Below, piece after piece: positions 10,611-22,479 of a stretch of 64,000 bases of DNA. The notes beneath the pieces were generated by a model. It did no database searches. It saw only the letters and a program-made list of their open reading frames with translations, and was not told the origin of the DNA. The DNA is from Lumbricus rubellus. Lineage: Eukaryota > Annelida > Clitellata > Crassiclitellata > Lumbricidae. The DNA lies in NCBI GenBank assembly GCA_945859605.1, contig OX243824.1, forward strand, positions 28,155,640 to 28,219,639. The letters are read 5' to 3'. A program made the translations under genes and the position numbers. Each line of letters starts with the position of its first letter. Within the stretch, counting starts at the first letter, position 1.

Positions 10611-13560
10611 ATGTCGAACAAACGAATAACAGCCGAAACCAACAATGATGAACAAAGCAATGAAGAAGACTTAGGTCGTAAGTTAATGCAAGTTCATATT
10701 TATTAATACGCGATTGTTGCCTATAATATTAGGCTATAATGCTGGCTCTTGGGCATGACTGTAGAAGCGGAGACATAGGCTAAGTTTCGTCTAGGGGTCG
10801 GTTAGGATACGATTAGGCGTCGTGATAGTAGGTTTGGGTTAGAACTAGTGTCGTCATTACATGTAGCCTATATATACCTTCCAAATATACTGTATAATGC
10901 TTCGGTTCCCGATACTACAGTTAGGCCCTATGCCGGTTCTTGTTCATTGACTAATAAAGCATCTTAATGAACAGCTGGTCATTTCTTTTTTCCTTGTTCG
11001 TTCATGTTCAGTAGGCTACCAGGCTGCTCATATATAAACACTTAGCAAATGCAATTATGCCAACACTAAATCGCATGCTCCTATGCACATTACACAATAA
11101 TATTGATGATGTCAATTTTGCATTTTGGAATGATTGTATTAATTTAACTTGTAGTAGTATTCGAGCCAGTGGATGATGTTCACAGGCGGACAAACGTCGA
11201 CAAACGTTCAAAACTATCGCTAATGAGAGATACAACGGTGAGTTGTATTGCATTAAGAATTACGATACAAGTTAAAAGCCTTCACCGCATCTAAGCGTTG
11301 TGAATTACTTATAGTTCGACAATGTCTTTGCTTTATCTAGTCAAGCAGCTTACCTATAGTAGCACAACTTGTGAGGCTCGGTGGTGTAGTGGGTTTACGT
11401 TCGTTGCCTTGCAGATTCAAATCCATGCACCTCAAGTTGCCGCGTAGGGACCTTGGGCAAGTCCTTCACTCGCAATTGCTCAGCGCTTTGGCGTGAAACT
11501 CCGATACAGTGTTCGCGCTGTAGTTTGGAGCGCCTTTGAGAAGTGAGCTTGAAGGGGCGCTATAACAAGTGCACATACAAGCAAACAAAAACTTGAGATA
11601 GGCTAAATCAAGTGAGATTTTAATCTGCATGGACCTCACATTTCACTGGTTATCGACAGAAGCCAGGTTTCACTGCACATAGGGCCTACATCTTTTCACT
11701 CTGTTACTTTAGCGTTTTCGATGTTTTCCTTAACTGTCCTATGCAGTCTCAGACTATTTCGTGTTCGGAAAGTGTTTCATCTTACTCAAGTAACCTCTCT
11801 TGTGTGTTGCTAGATATAATTTATAGTCCACTTAACCATCACGGTCATCACCACGTATGAAGTTAGATTTTGCCTTAATTGCCTTAGAAGTTGATACTTA
11901 AAATGTCCCATGTATTTTTATTAGGTCTACTGCTGTATTTATGGTTAGGCGGAACGATCACTTAGCCTAGCTGATTTTAAGCTAAGGAGCTATAAAAGTT
12001 TAGTGTTTAATACGCGTTTGTGCTACAGCTGCATGATCTTCCAATCCAACTACTTGAGCGAATCCTGGTGAAAGTCGTAGTCATGGAAGTGAAGGATTTG
12101 AAGTTGGCCAAAAGTGTTTGGAAAGAAAAAGCAGATGTTGTGATCAACAGACTTCGAAATGTCTGCTCGCAATGGAACAGCGTTCTTACAACCAACGAAT
12201 TTCGAATTGAAGTTAACAGAATTCTAGACGTCACTGGTTAGTTCGTGAAATAAACTTTATCCATATGAACTTTAGGCATAAAATAGGATGCACAAGAAAT
12301 CAAGAATCCAATCCATGCAGTAGAAACACAAGTCCAAAATACATTTTGATCTAGTGTTCTCATGTCAGGTTTCATAAAAAAATTTCTCATTATGTAAGCT
12401 TATTCTACTTAACATGGGTAGGTTGTAGAGGGAAGTAGGCCTAACTTTCTCACTTCTTTTCGCACTCATAATTAGCCTAGGCCTACATAGGCCTACAAGG
12501 CCCTACATATTACTTGAATTTTCGCATTCGTGTATAGTTGTATTATAGGCCTCTACCACTCTAACGGACATTTGCTTTAATACATGCTCTGTTGTTTTCT
12601 GCAACAACAACATTTTCTTAGATGTCCGTTCAATTGCTTTGACATAATTTTTCAGCTGAGAAGACGATTCGTTTGGAAATTGTGCATCAATGTTCGATGC
12701 CGTTGAATGTCATCAAAGTGATTACAATGAAAGATGAAATGTTTATGCTCTGCAGACCAGATGATGGTCCAGACTACGTCATTAATGTCTACGATCGCAA
12801 CAACATGGCCGCTGCTGATGTGAAAGATGTCATCCCGCTACAAGGATTGTGTCCTCGGAGCATGGCAGCTTGTAGCGTGTTGAACTGCGTCTACCTGCTA
12901 CACATGGATCGCTACGGAACAAACATGGAATGGGAAAGTCTCGTAGTGTTACGCATAGCGAGAGATGAAGAGCATCAGTTCTTTAACATATCGGGATCTT
13001 TTGGTGTCGACAACAATTATTCGTCATCTGCTGAGATGTCTGTGTCCGATGATGGCCGTCAGCTGATGATCCTTCTGAAGAAAGAGAGTCCAACTGCTTC
13101 TGTGCTAAACATATTTGATGTGAATGGTGCGCAGCTTCATGACATACAGCTGTCACCAGAGACGCATGGCTTCAAATATATCTTCAATGCAATTCAGAGA
13201 TCAAACGGAAATATTCTTCTGATTTCTGTCAACGATGAATCTGAAACAAACGTTTCAGAGATCGAAACGACAGGAAGAATAGTTCGTCAATATCAATCAT
13301 CAACATTGAGTGGATACAGCATCGGATGTCTGGCAGATGATGATGGTCGGATCTTGATAACTGATTGGCGCAACGGAATCGAACTGTTGGATTCTGAACT
13401 CAATCTGCTGAAGTTTGTAGGTCCACGGTTGAGTCAGGATCTGTTCTTGTTCGCATATGATCTGCTCTTTGATAGCGAGAGGAATGAGATCGTCCGTATT
13501 GATGATACTCACGATCCTAATGTCACTCTTTTAACCATCTTCCGTTTCGTAGAAGAATGA
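10611..13560 (+). CDS. F-box protein with beta-propeller-like C-terminal half (4 exons, 419 aa)
   Basis: Four exons fit together: 10611-10677 (ATG at 10611, donor GTC|GTAAGT), 11158-11237 (acceptor GTAGTAG, donor ACG|GTGAGT), 12029-12236 (acceptor GTGCTACAG, donor ACTG|GTTAGT) and 12656-13560 (acceptor TTTTTCAG, TGA stop). Phases agree and the total is 1260 nt. Residues about 50-95 are an F-box: LHDLPIQLLERILVK followed by VCSQWNSVL. F-box proteins bind SKP1 in SCF ubiquitin ligases and present substrates. The remaining 300 residues lack Cys/His clusters and have blade-like repeats such as GCLADDDGRILITDWRNGIE, resembling NHL/WD-like propellers, which would be the substrate-binding part. This half is recognised by pattern only. 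The NAGNAG acceptor of exon 2 allows a one-codon variant (start at 11155). The intron between exons 2 and 3 carries a SINE. Confidence 0.8.
11371..11590 (+). repeat. tRNA-derived SINE, copy 2
   Basis: It starts GAGGCTCGGTGGTGTAGTGG and has the family body CGCGTAGGGACCTTGGGCAA and TTGCTCAGCGC, ending GGGCGCTATAACAAGTGCAC then an ACAAGCAAACAAAA tail. The B box is degraded (GATTCAAATCC). It lies inside intron 2 of the F-box gene, in the sense direction. Confidence 0.85.
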
Positions 13561-13849
13561 ATCACTTTAATGTATCCCGACATTTACGAGAACTATTTGT
13601 TAGTTTTCACGGGTTTCGTTTCATGGCCGCATCTCACCTATTTATTTTCTGCCGTTAAAAAACCGCGATGAAATATCAATATTCGTTCATTTCATTATTT
13701 AATTTGTTCCATTTTGCACGACCTGCAGCTGCGCAGAATCGAGCCATTTCCGTGGTGGGCCCATTTGTCTAGAATGGACTCCCCAGAAGATGCATTTGCT
13801 TCCTGGGACTCTTACTGAAGCTTTTTGTTATTCTACTGAAAACTGTAGG

Positions 13850-14047
13850 CAGGGCTTTTTAACGTGAAGTTGTACACAAAATGTGCAGTTCTACATGGAT
13901 TTTTGCAGTTGTAGAAGCACTTCTGTACAGTTAAAAACTTAAAACTAGCAAAAAAGGTCATTGTCCTTCGATTGGAAGTAACTTACCATGGATAATGGGA
14001 AAGGAAAGGAGTTGTGCAGTTCTAAAAATTCCTTAAAAACAGCCCTG
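13850..14047. mobile_element. Short hAT-like MITE (CAGGGCT ends)
   Basis: It begins CAGGGCTTTTTAACGTG and ends AACAGCCCTG, with internal AACTGCAC/GTGCAGTT motifs pointing inward. The same end sequence and internal GTGCAGTTCTA motifs bound the larger element at 46571-48251. No 8-bp target duplication is visible here, so the copy may be a composite or damaged. Confidence 0.5.
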
Positions 14048-14055
14048 AACCGAAA

Positions 14056-14786
14056 GATAACAGTTATGTAACCTATCAGTATTATCAATGTTTTCAGAAT
14101 TACTGCTATTAATATTGATGGGAAGATTAAGATATTAAGACGGTGAGGTAGATGATTGGCCATGCACTATAGCTCTCATAATGCCGAGGAAAATGATATT
14201 GCATAATACTTCTAACCCATGATTGCCTTCAATCCAGCTTAATGTAGAGCCTTTCCAATTATCCTCGAAGCAGAAAATGTCATCCGTTTCGGTGCTCTAT
14301 AGATTAATGGTTAGTGTTTTCTGTAGAAACGAAATCATTGTCATTATCTGATGCTCTTGTTTTATTAGCAGCGAAAGTTCACATGCGGCAAAAGCATAAC
14401 ATTATGAAATTGCATGCATTGTATATAAGGAGACATAGGCATGAGCGGAATAAAAATAAAAGCTAAAGAAACATTCGTTCCGGGAAGTTGTCAGCTACCT
14501 GCCGCATCCCAGGGAGAAGTAGCCAGTGTCTAATAATTACTTGAGATTTCTTCTGATACCGTAGCAACCAACAACGTTGAAACTGAATTAACAAAAAACA
14601 TTTGCAGTCATTGAGATTCAGACTTCAACAAACTTGAAATGTTAAACTTGATCATATTATTTTACAGACTAATGTTATTTTTTAAAATAAAGTTTGGTAA
14701 TCAAGCATAAGCCTATGCAAAGTTCCAAATTACAACCTGGAAGAAATAGCCTAGATGTCATAGAAGATCACTAACACACGATTCAT
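14056..14786. other. Intergenic between F-box gene and glycosyltransferase
   Basis: The two genes converge (F-box plus strand, glycosyltransferase minus strand). No further exon or transposon end was recognised. Confidence 0.5.
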
Positions 14787-16192
14787 CTACTGTCGGTAAT
14801 TGCTATCAACAAATGCTGCTTCAAACGCTTCGGCAGACGAGTTATATGAGCCAAATGGAAGATGTTGCAGGTGTTTAAACTCTCCATAAAGAGATTTAAA
14901 ACGTAAAACCTTTTCGGCGACATTACCATACCACCGAAGTATTTGTGTGTCACTCGGTCCACTCATTTCATCCGATGGTTCATGCTCGATAAGCTCGTCA
15001 TCATCAACTGACGCATTGCTCAAAGTTAAGTTTCCATTTCTAATCAGATACATTGACGATACTGAGGAAGCAATGTCAGTTGGGACTTTAGGATGAGACA
15101 GAAATAAATGCTCCCTATACCTATCCTTGAAGACAACATCGAGGTGTCTTATTTTTATCCACGTAAGAAGGGAGCATAATTTATTTCCGCAGTGAAATTT
15201 AGGTAGAATAACGATTCGATTCAGCAATGCGCCGATCATTAGAGCATTTTGTAGCGCTGTTTTTTCTGACTTCCACACAGCGGCTTTTGACTCTTTGTCA
15301 AAAATAAATGAATCGTTAAACAGCGGATTTTCGTAGCTGATATACTTCGCTGTAGAACTTGAATAGTAGCCATTTTCGTCGTAGTACCACTGTAGCAGTT
15401 CCTTAAATCTGTATGTTTTCGCTTCGATACTGACGATCCAATTGTTGTGAATAACTATGGCCGGTGAATTATTCAAAGATGGATCGTCACCGAAATGTCG
15501 ACCGGGATCCTCGTAAAAGTATTTTCCATTTGAATATTTCTCTTCTGATAATTTCACGATTTTCAACTTTCTTTTCAACTTATATAGAGCGTCATTAAGC
15601 GCAAGCTGATCATTTCTGTCGGTTCTCTCCGCAATTCTTTTCATATCTGCATATAACGCAATTGTTGCGGCGGTACTTTTTATATACAAGAAGCCAGCAT
15701 TATAGTCACCACCGTCCCACATGACTGCGGTATCACATGATCCATCGAGGCAGGGAAGGTCGAGAAAAGGATCACTCTTGAATATCACATCAACGTCTGA
15801 ATGTAGGACATTGTATCCCAGCTTCAACGCTTCGAGTATCATGTATGTTCTGATGTTCATCTTTCGAAAGAAATCTTCCGTTCCAAACATTGATTTCTTA
15901 TCAGAATCGGCGTCTGTGCTGTATTGAAGACAATGAATATCTTTTGCATATAGAAGGTCGCACATCTTTGAATTTGTAGACAGGAATAAGTAATTGTCAA
16001 TGCCATGTTTCAGAATTGACGTTTCGTAGAAGTTAATGGTCATTTCATATGCGCCTAGATCGACGAGCGCTAACAGTATGGTCTTATTTTGTGGCCCTCG
16101 AGATCGTACTTTCAAAGCATCGTCTAAAGAACAGTTGTTCAGGTAACGAGTGAATGCGCTTCTGAGGAAATGTCCTCGGTTAACACTTGTTC
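14787..16192 (-). CDS. GT77-like nucleotide-diphospho-sugar transferase, main (last) exon
   Basis: One long minus-strand frame, about 468 codons, ending in TAG at 14787. Family landmarks of the nucleotide-diphospho-sugar transferase (GT77-type) fold are in order: a DVD metal-binding motif in VLHSDVDVIFKSDPF, a YNAGFLYIKST block, DQLALN, and IHNNWIVS. Known relatives transfer a sugar from a UDP donor in the Golgi lumen; donor and acceptor cannot be told from sequence. A 16229 ATG gives a continuous frame, but it has no signal anchor, and a good acceptor (TGTTTGATTTCAG) ends at 16193, so the real gene probably has an upstream exon encoding the membrane anchor. I did not find that exon. About 230 further residues C-terminal to the catalytic block include EHEPSDEMSG and may be a second domain. 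Confidence 0.82.
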
Positions 16193-16229
16193 CTGAAATC
16201 AAACAACATTTAATAGCGATTGTATTCAT

Positions 16230-17750
16230 AGTTGTGGTTGGATCCCGAATAACCGGTTAGGCCATTGACAGCGGCAAATAGACCCTATAATGAGTGCATA
16301 CCAAAGAGAGAGTTAATAATTATTCCATTATGGCAAATACCTATAAAAAATCCACAGGAGGTAGGGGGTTAGTGAGTAGGGAATTAGGTTAACTGAGTAG
16401 TCAACATTTAGCTGTACAGTTGTCGTAGTGAGTAGGGGTCTAGGCCACTAAGGCGTAAACAGTATATAAAAAGGATGAGAATAGTTTTTAATTGGCAAAG
16501 TGCTAATCGCATTTTAGATTTTTTTTAAACATAAATAATTCACAGAATTAATAAATAAGGAAATCCTTTGGAATAAAGAAATAAATTCAGCTAAATAGAT
16601 CTATAGATAAATCCTAACATGATATTATCATGATGTGACTATTTCTTACAAGGAAACAGCGATGTTTGGTCGTAATTTTATGAGACACAACATTTCATCC
16701 CATGCATTAGAGGAAAAAGTCAATTAGGCCTACACGAATAAGCTTAGTCGAACGATCGACATCAAAAGTTGCACTTCTAAGATCACTTTGTGCACTGCAG
16801 GCCATTTAAGAACTTAAGAATACTTAAGGGGATGGATTCTATAAATAGATTTTTTAAAAGATTTGAAATGCTGTTAAACTCGGTATTTATAGATTGTCAC
16901 ACAGCTTTAAATACTGTGTGGCCCTGCCGCTCCTAATCTGTCGAATAATGATTCTCCCTTTCAATTAATTAAATATTGATAAGCAGTGTTTCTCTCTTGC
17001 TGTTAATGGGACAGGCATATCTCCAAGACACAGCTGTCTTCCTTATAATTATGTCCTCGTTCTTCGCTTACGCTTCATCCCATTCGCAAAGGTCAAACAC
17101 CTCGTGCTAATCAACGTGCCAACTAAATACGCCACACAATATGCTCACTTCTGCTGTGCGGCAGCAATGTCACTGGGAAAGTAGAAGAATGCACCGGGAC
17201 ACGGTTCCCATCCACAAGAGCAGTCGTAATGAGAACACATCAGCCTAAGTCAAAGACTCAAAGTTCGTCATCTCTTTGAAGCAGAAACTTCAAGATGAAT
17301 GGGATTTGATCGCACCTTTCTACAGTCAGCTTTACTTCTCAAAAAGGATGAGCTACATTTATATCTCAATGTCTTTCTCTTTGAGAAACCTCTCTTTGAT
17401 GCTTTGAGATCAAGCGATCTCAAAGCATGATCAGTGTTGTCTCAGATGTCAAACATTTCCGATTAGCCTAAAATTAAAGTCTCAAGTCGATTGACTGATT
17501 TTCCTCATGCACCGAAGTATAACGACTTTCTTTCTAAGAAATCTCATTTACATAATTATAGAATTTAAATGGATATTACCTTTGTATTTGATGAAAAGTC
17601 CTATTAACATCGTGATAAAAATGATCACCAAAAGCCTGTTGCAACAGAAAGCAAATATAAGTGGTTTAAATGACGACACTTTTAACACGAAAGCGTTACA
17701 AAACTGGTTTTGATTTAAACCATTATTTTGCTGCCATAACATAATTATTT
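16230..17750. other. Intergenic, upstream of the glycosyltransferase exon
   Basis: Expected to contain the missing 5' exon of the minus-strand glycosyltransferase, but no exon with signal-anchor coding potential and a donor was recognised. A phrase with alternating TTTGAGA / TCTCAAA motifs occurs at 17270-17480. Confidence 0.35.
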
Positions 17751-17751
17751 A

Positions 17752-17855
17752 TGTATGTGCACTTGTTATAGCGCCCCTTCAATCTCTCGCTACTCAGAGG
17801 CGCTCCCGATGCAGAGCGGACACTGCATCGGAGTTTCACGCCGAAGCGCTAAATA
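17752..17855 (-). repeat. tRNA-derived SINE, copy 3 (tail half only)
   Basis: Minus-strand tail AAGTGCACATACAT next to GCGCTATAACAAG, then GGGAGCGCCTCTGAG, GCAGTGTCCGCTCTGC and GCGTGAAACTCCGATGCAGTG. The tRNA-like head is absent, as in 5'-truncated insertions. Confidence 0.8.
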
Positions 17856-20800
17856 ATTTAGATGACCAGAGGCAGATAAAGACATGTTCAACATGTTCGC
17901 CCAAATAGGGATGCCATCATGCCACACTTTAGGGACTCCCAGTGCTCCCACATATGCAAAAGAAAGATTCAATAATTCTAATTAATGCCATTTGTTAAGT
18001 ATAATAGTGAAAATGATCAAAACATGGGATTGAATCGTTTGGCACTTCCCATTTTAATACACACGATTTTTCAACACGTGTTGGTTCCCATTGTGGTTTT
18101 TATGATGAGGCATTCATCTGAAAATATCAGAAATGCTAATAGGCTAAGACCTACTTTTGTCCTATTTAAAGTAAACATTGCTTAATCTGAACGGAATTCA
18201 TGTGCTAAATGTAACACATTATCAAATGTCGTCATTTTAAGGCGTTCACGGTAAAACGATGGAATAATTAGAAGTTAGATTATTTAAAGTAACACACGTC
18301 ACACAAAACAGACTTCGATTCCGTTGAAAAACTTAAGAATATATGATATTCTTCTTCTTCTTCTTCTTCTTTATTCTCTTCCGTCAGTCGATCGAGTGAC
18401 GACGATGAGGCTTCCACATGACTTCTCCAAATTCCTCTGTTTCTGATGAGATGAGTGCAATGAAAGACATCAAAGCCACACCAGGTGAATATTTTTACTG
18501 AGAGTTTTATGCTTGATACCAAATGCTTGATACCAAATTACTAACTAGACTAATAATAAAAAAGAATTCTTTAAATTCTGGGCAAATAATTGACTACCTC
18601 AAGCATGCTCGTAGGTATTGTCACAAAAACAAATAAAAAATCTAAGCTTCTTTTTGTCGTGTCTAAACGATGTATTCCCACAAGGTTTTATAGTTTTTAA
18701 TTGCTAGTCAGCGGCAGCGAAATTGAACACATGTATCCTACGGCCAGCGGCGCCCCCAGGATTTTTCCTGTACGCACGGCTTGCACAAATACACGATCGA
18801 AGCGAGCTTTATTATAGCCTACTGGGGATTGTGAGGTATCGCCAACATAAGCTTTTTGCTGCATTTTGGGTATACGCATAGGCCTAGAGCTAATTCAGAT
18901 GTTGTTTGAAACGATAGATTATTATATAGATTCAATAGAATAAGAATTAGGCCTACACAGCTTATAGTATTTTACGCTTTAATTTGTAATTTATTATTTT
19001 TATTTTTTAGCCTTTAGCGCTGTAGGCTACGCACTTGCGTAAGCGCGCACGCCTGCGGGCGCCGCTGCTTACGGCCATAGGCCTACACGTGCGATAGCCT
19101 ATATCTCGTCAAGATAACATATAGGCCTATGCTATACTTCCCACTCAGCAGACCAATTCGCGAACGACGTCAAAATAGGGGCAAGCATTACACTTCAGAG
19201 TAGACCAATCATTGCGAAATAGGTAATCATCAAAGCCAGAGAGTGCGATAACTGCAGCTGAGATAAGATTGGACGATGACGTAATACGATCAAGAGAGCC
19301 ACCAGCCACCAGGTACTAATTGCAGGTAGCCTAAGCGGAAGTAGGCTAGTATACAACTTGAGAAAAAGACGATTCAACTCAAGTGCGGATGAGTGCGTGG
19401 AGAAGAAGCTATTAGTAGGCTAGGATCGTGACCTTTACTTTCTCTCTGAAGATAGTAGGCCTAAAGACTAATGTGGACCAACATAAATGAATTTTGAATA
19501 CTTTTATGCTCTATTGCAATATAGCTTGGAGTAATTCCACATTAATTCCACATTTTTTCCACCGCCAGAGAATAGCACTCCTCGTTCAGACTTTATAAGT
19601 ATGTGCAACTTCGAACTTAAACGCAAAGGTCATCGGAGTTTTGTCTCACTGGTTCATTACATGCGCAAAATAAACTAATCATCCCAACATTAACTGATTG
19701 CTCCTTCTAACTATTAATTTTTAAATATTTTGAATGTCTGTCACAATGTTCCAGGCTGTGTTTTGCCAATCTTTTTTCACAATTACCGAATAATTATGCT
19801 ACCATAAATCAGTGTGACTAATAATTTCGTTCACGATCTATTGCCTCAGATTCTTCCGAAATGTGTCAACTAATTCAGAATATTGGCGATATATAAAAAT
19901 AGAACTTCACCAGCAAATCACAGATCAGTCACTTAAATGGCATCGCATTAAATTTTAACCAGCGAAGAAATTACCACTAAAGAAACGCAGATTAAATCGG
20001 ATGAAATGAGAATTTTAAAACTACTACATGAATAAACGATACCATTTATAGACTGCATATTCTAATTATATAAAAAAAATAGGCCTACCTGTTTACGAGA
20101 CAACGCTTTTGCCAACGCGTCATTTTTGCCAACTTCATGAATGTAGTAATCGACGTTGTAGCTAAATTTTCATTCTACAATCAGAATAAGCATCAAAATA
20201 GTCGATCCCTCGACTGCAAAACTTATCTTTTGTGTTGATAATTCGCTGGCATTTTGATCATTTCTAAAATTTACAATCAACCACTTAGGCCTACTTCTTC
20301 AAAAGGTCTGAATTAGGCCTAATATTTGAGCTTTTTTATTTTCATATTTTTACGTTCATATTTTATGTTCAATTTTTTCAGATTTCAATGCATCGTACAA
20401 TCTACTAATTTTCACCCGATTATGTTATTTTAAATAGATTATTATTAAAACCAAACGGTCATTGAATGCATTTTGCTGTTATTAGCTAGGCCTGCTATAT
20501 AATTATGACCCAACAGAAACTAAACTTCACCTGCCTGCAATTCGCCCCATAACTCACTGAAAGGACCATCCAATAATATTAAGCTTATTCGGTGAAATGT
20601 GAAGAGAAGAATCGAACGATAGCAAAGATATAATAGTAGGCTATTATTACCTGATCTTTCAACACAACATATGATCCTAATTCTTCTTCTATAGCTGCAG
20701 TTCCCTATGCACAACCACATAGGATGAATTGAGCGACCTCTCATAAGAGTCTTAAGAGACCAAGATAATAATATTATTATGTCAAACAGAAGGCAGAGAC

Positions 20801-21338
20801 TTTGGCTTCCAGATCACAACAGCGGACTGTGCTTGAGCAGAATGTATAAAATTGAAGTTCACTCGGTTGCATGTTTACTATGGAAAATGACCTTTTCTTG
20901 CATGTATCTCTTGTGTCATAAGATCAATGGTTTCCATGCAGCTGTGAGAGCGAGAATATTGATGGTCGTGTGATGCAGTTATGATCTAATCGTAACGTAC
21001 TGCTTGTTGTGTCTAAATTAATTCATCAATATTATTATTTTCTATTCCATTGTTTTAAAACCGATGTAGTGTGAATCAATCAATTATGTTTCTCTGAGTT
21101 AGTGCATGTTTTTAACCACACACACAATCATTCCAACAACACGCACTCATCCGTACAAGCCGTATTCGCCATCTGGGTATGCTATGCATCTCTGAAGATG
21201 TAGCTCAAAGAGACAGGCAGACCATTATTATAATATTCATATCTGATGTTACCGTGAGCAGCCAACCACTGCATAATTATATTGTACGAGCAGAGCCGAC
21301 ATTGAGGTGTAGGAAGAGAGTGTTTGTATGCACACTTG
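17856..21338. other. Gene-poor tract with small repeats
   Basis: It holds a TTC microsatellite (18348-18373), a possible degraded element bounded by GGCCAGCGGCGCCC (18740) and its inverted counterpart GGGCGCCGCTGCTTACGGCC (about 19056-19075), and many TAGGCCTA octamers. No exon I would defend. Confidence 0.4.
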
Positions 21339-21600
21339 TGGGGTGCGGTGGTGTAGTGGTGCCGTCCTTGCCTTGGAGCCGGAAGGTTCGAGGTTCGAAT
21401 CCACCTCGCCGCGTAGGACCTTGGGGCCTGGGCAAGTCCTTGACTCACAATTGCTCAGCGCTTCGGCGTGAAACTCCGATGCAGTGTTCGCGCCCGGTGA
21501 TAAACATGTGTCCGCTCTGCATTCGGGAGCGCCTCTGAGTAGAAAGAGCTTGAATGGGGCGCTATAACAAGTGCACATACAAACAAACAAAACAAACAAA
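21339..21600 (+). repeat. tRNA-derived SINE, copy 4 (intact head)
   Basis: The head GGGGTGCGGTGGTGTAGTGG carries the A box and GGTTCGAATCC (about 21391-21401) is a perfect B box. The body has the family TTGCTCAGCGCTTCGGCG and an extra GGTGATAAACATGTGTCCGC segment shared with copy 5. The tail is GGGGCGCTATAACAAGTGCA then (AAACAAAC)n up to 21600. Confidence 0.9.
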
Positions 21601-21692
21601 ATTGTTATAGCGCCCCTTCAAGCTCTCTCTACACTCTACTCAGAGGCGCTCCCGAATGCAGAGCGGACACATGTTTATCACCGGGCGCGTAT
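21601..21692 (-). repeat. tRNA-derived SINE, copy 5, inverted against copy 4
   Basis: It starts at the base after copy 4 and runs in the other direction: TTGTTATAGCGCCCCTTCAA, then CAGAGGCGCTCCCGAATGCA and ATGTTTATCACCGGGCGC. It includes the same GATAAACATGTGTCCGC segment as copy 4. The two form an inverted repeat of about 80-90 bp arms with a roughly 32-bp spacer. Confidence 0.88.
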
Positions 21693-22044
21693 AATTGTCA
21701 TGACGCATGGCCACAATGGCCATAATCTTTGCCAAATAATAATTATTATTATAGCATATGTTATATTGTAGCCTACGTGCAAGGTTGCACATCTGTTCAA
21801 GTTCTCTGTCCCTAGACAGGTTCTAACTTTTGTGCTTCTTATCTCTCTAATCTCGATTAAGCCGGGATGGACCTGGTCGTCCACAATGCTCTTTGTTTCC
21901 AGCGCATGGCTATCTCGTGAAGGTGGCGTGGGTGGGTGTGGTGGCAGCCTGGTGGGCATGACATGTTCAGGCCACGACAAGAATACAATAAATGCCTAGT
22001 AACTCGCATCACATAGAGCAAAAAGGGCTGAAGAAAAGTTGAAG

Positions 22045-22222
22045 TATGTATGCATGTATGCATGTGTGTATGTATGTATGTATGTATGTATGTATGTATG
22101 TATGTATCTATGTATGTATGTATGTATGTGTGTGTATGTATGTATGTATGTATGTATGTATGTATGTATGTATGTATGTATGTATGTATGTATGTATGTA
22201 TGTATGTATGTGTGTGTGTATG

Positions 22223-22318
<96 letters not shown>

Positions 22319-22475
22319 TGTATGTATGTATGTATGTATGTATGTATGTATGTATGTATGTATGTATGTATGTATGTATGTATGTATGTATGTATGTATG
22401 TATGTATGTATGTATGTATGTATGTATGTATGTATGTATGTATGTATGTATGTATGTATGTATGTATGTATGTAT
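22045..22475. repeat. (ATGT)n microsatellite, about 430 bp
   Basis: Nearly pure TATG repeat with a few interruptions (GTGTGTATG, TAATATG). Because the unit is four bases, all three frames on each strand are open and code for Met-Tyr-Val-Cys or Tyr-Ile-His-Thr repeats; these are not genes. Confidence 0.98.
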
Positions 22476-22479
22476 TAGC

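Noticed and set aside
18737..19080. DNA transposon with GGCC-AGCGGCGCCC ends
   Set aside because: The ends are only partly alike and no target duplication was found; mentioned only as a possibility.
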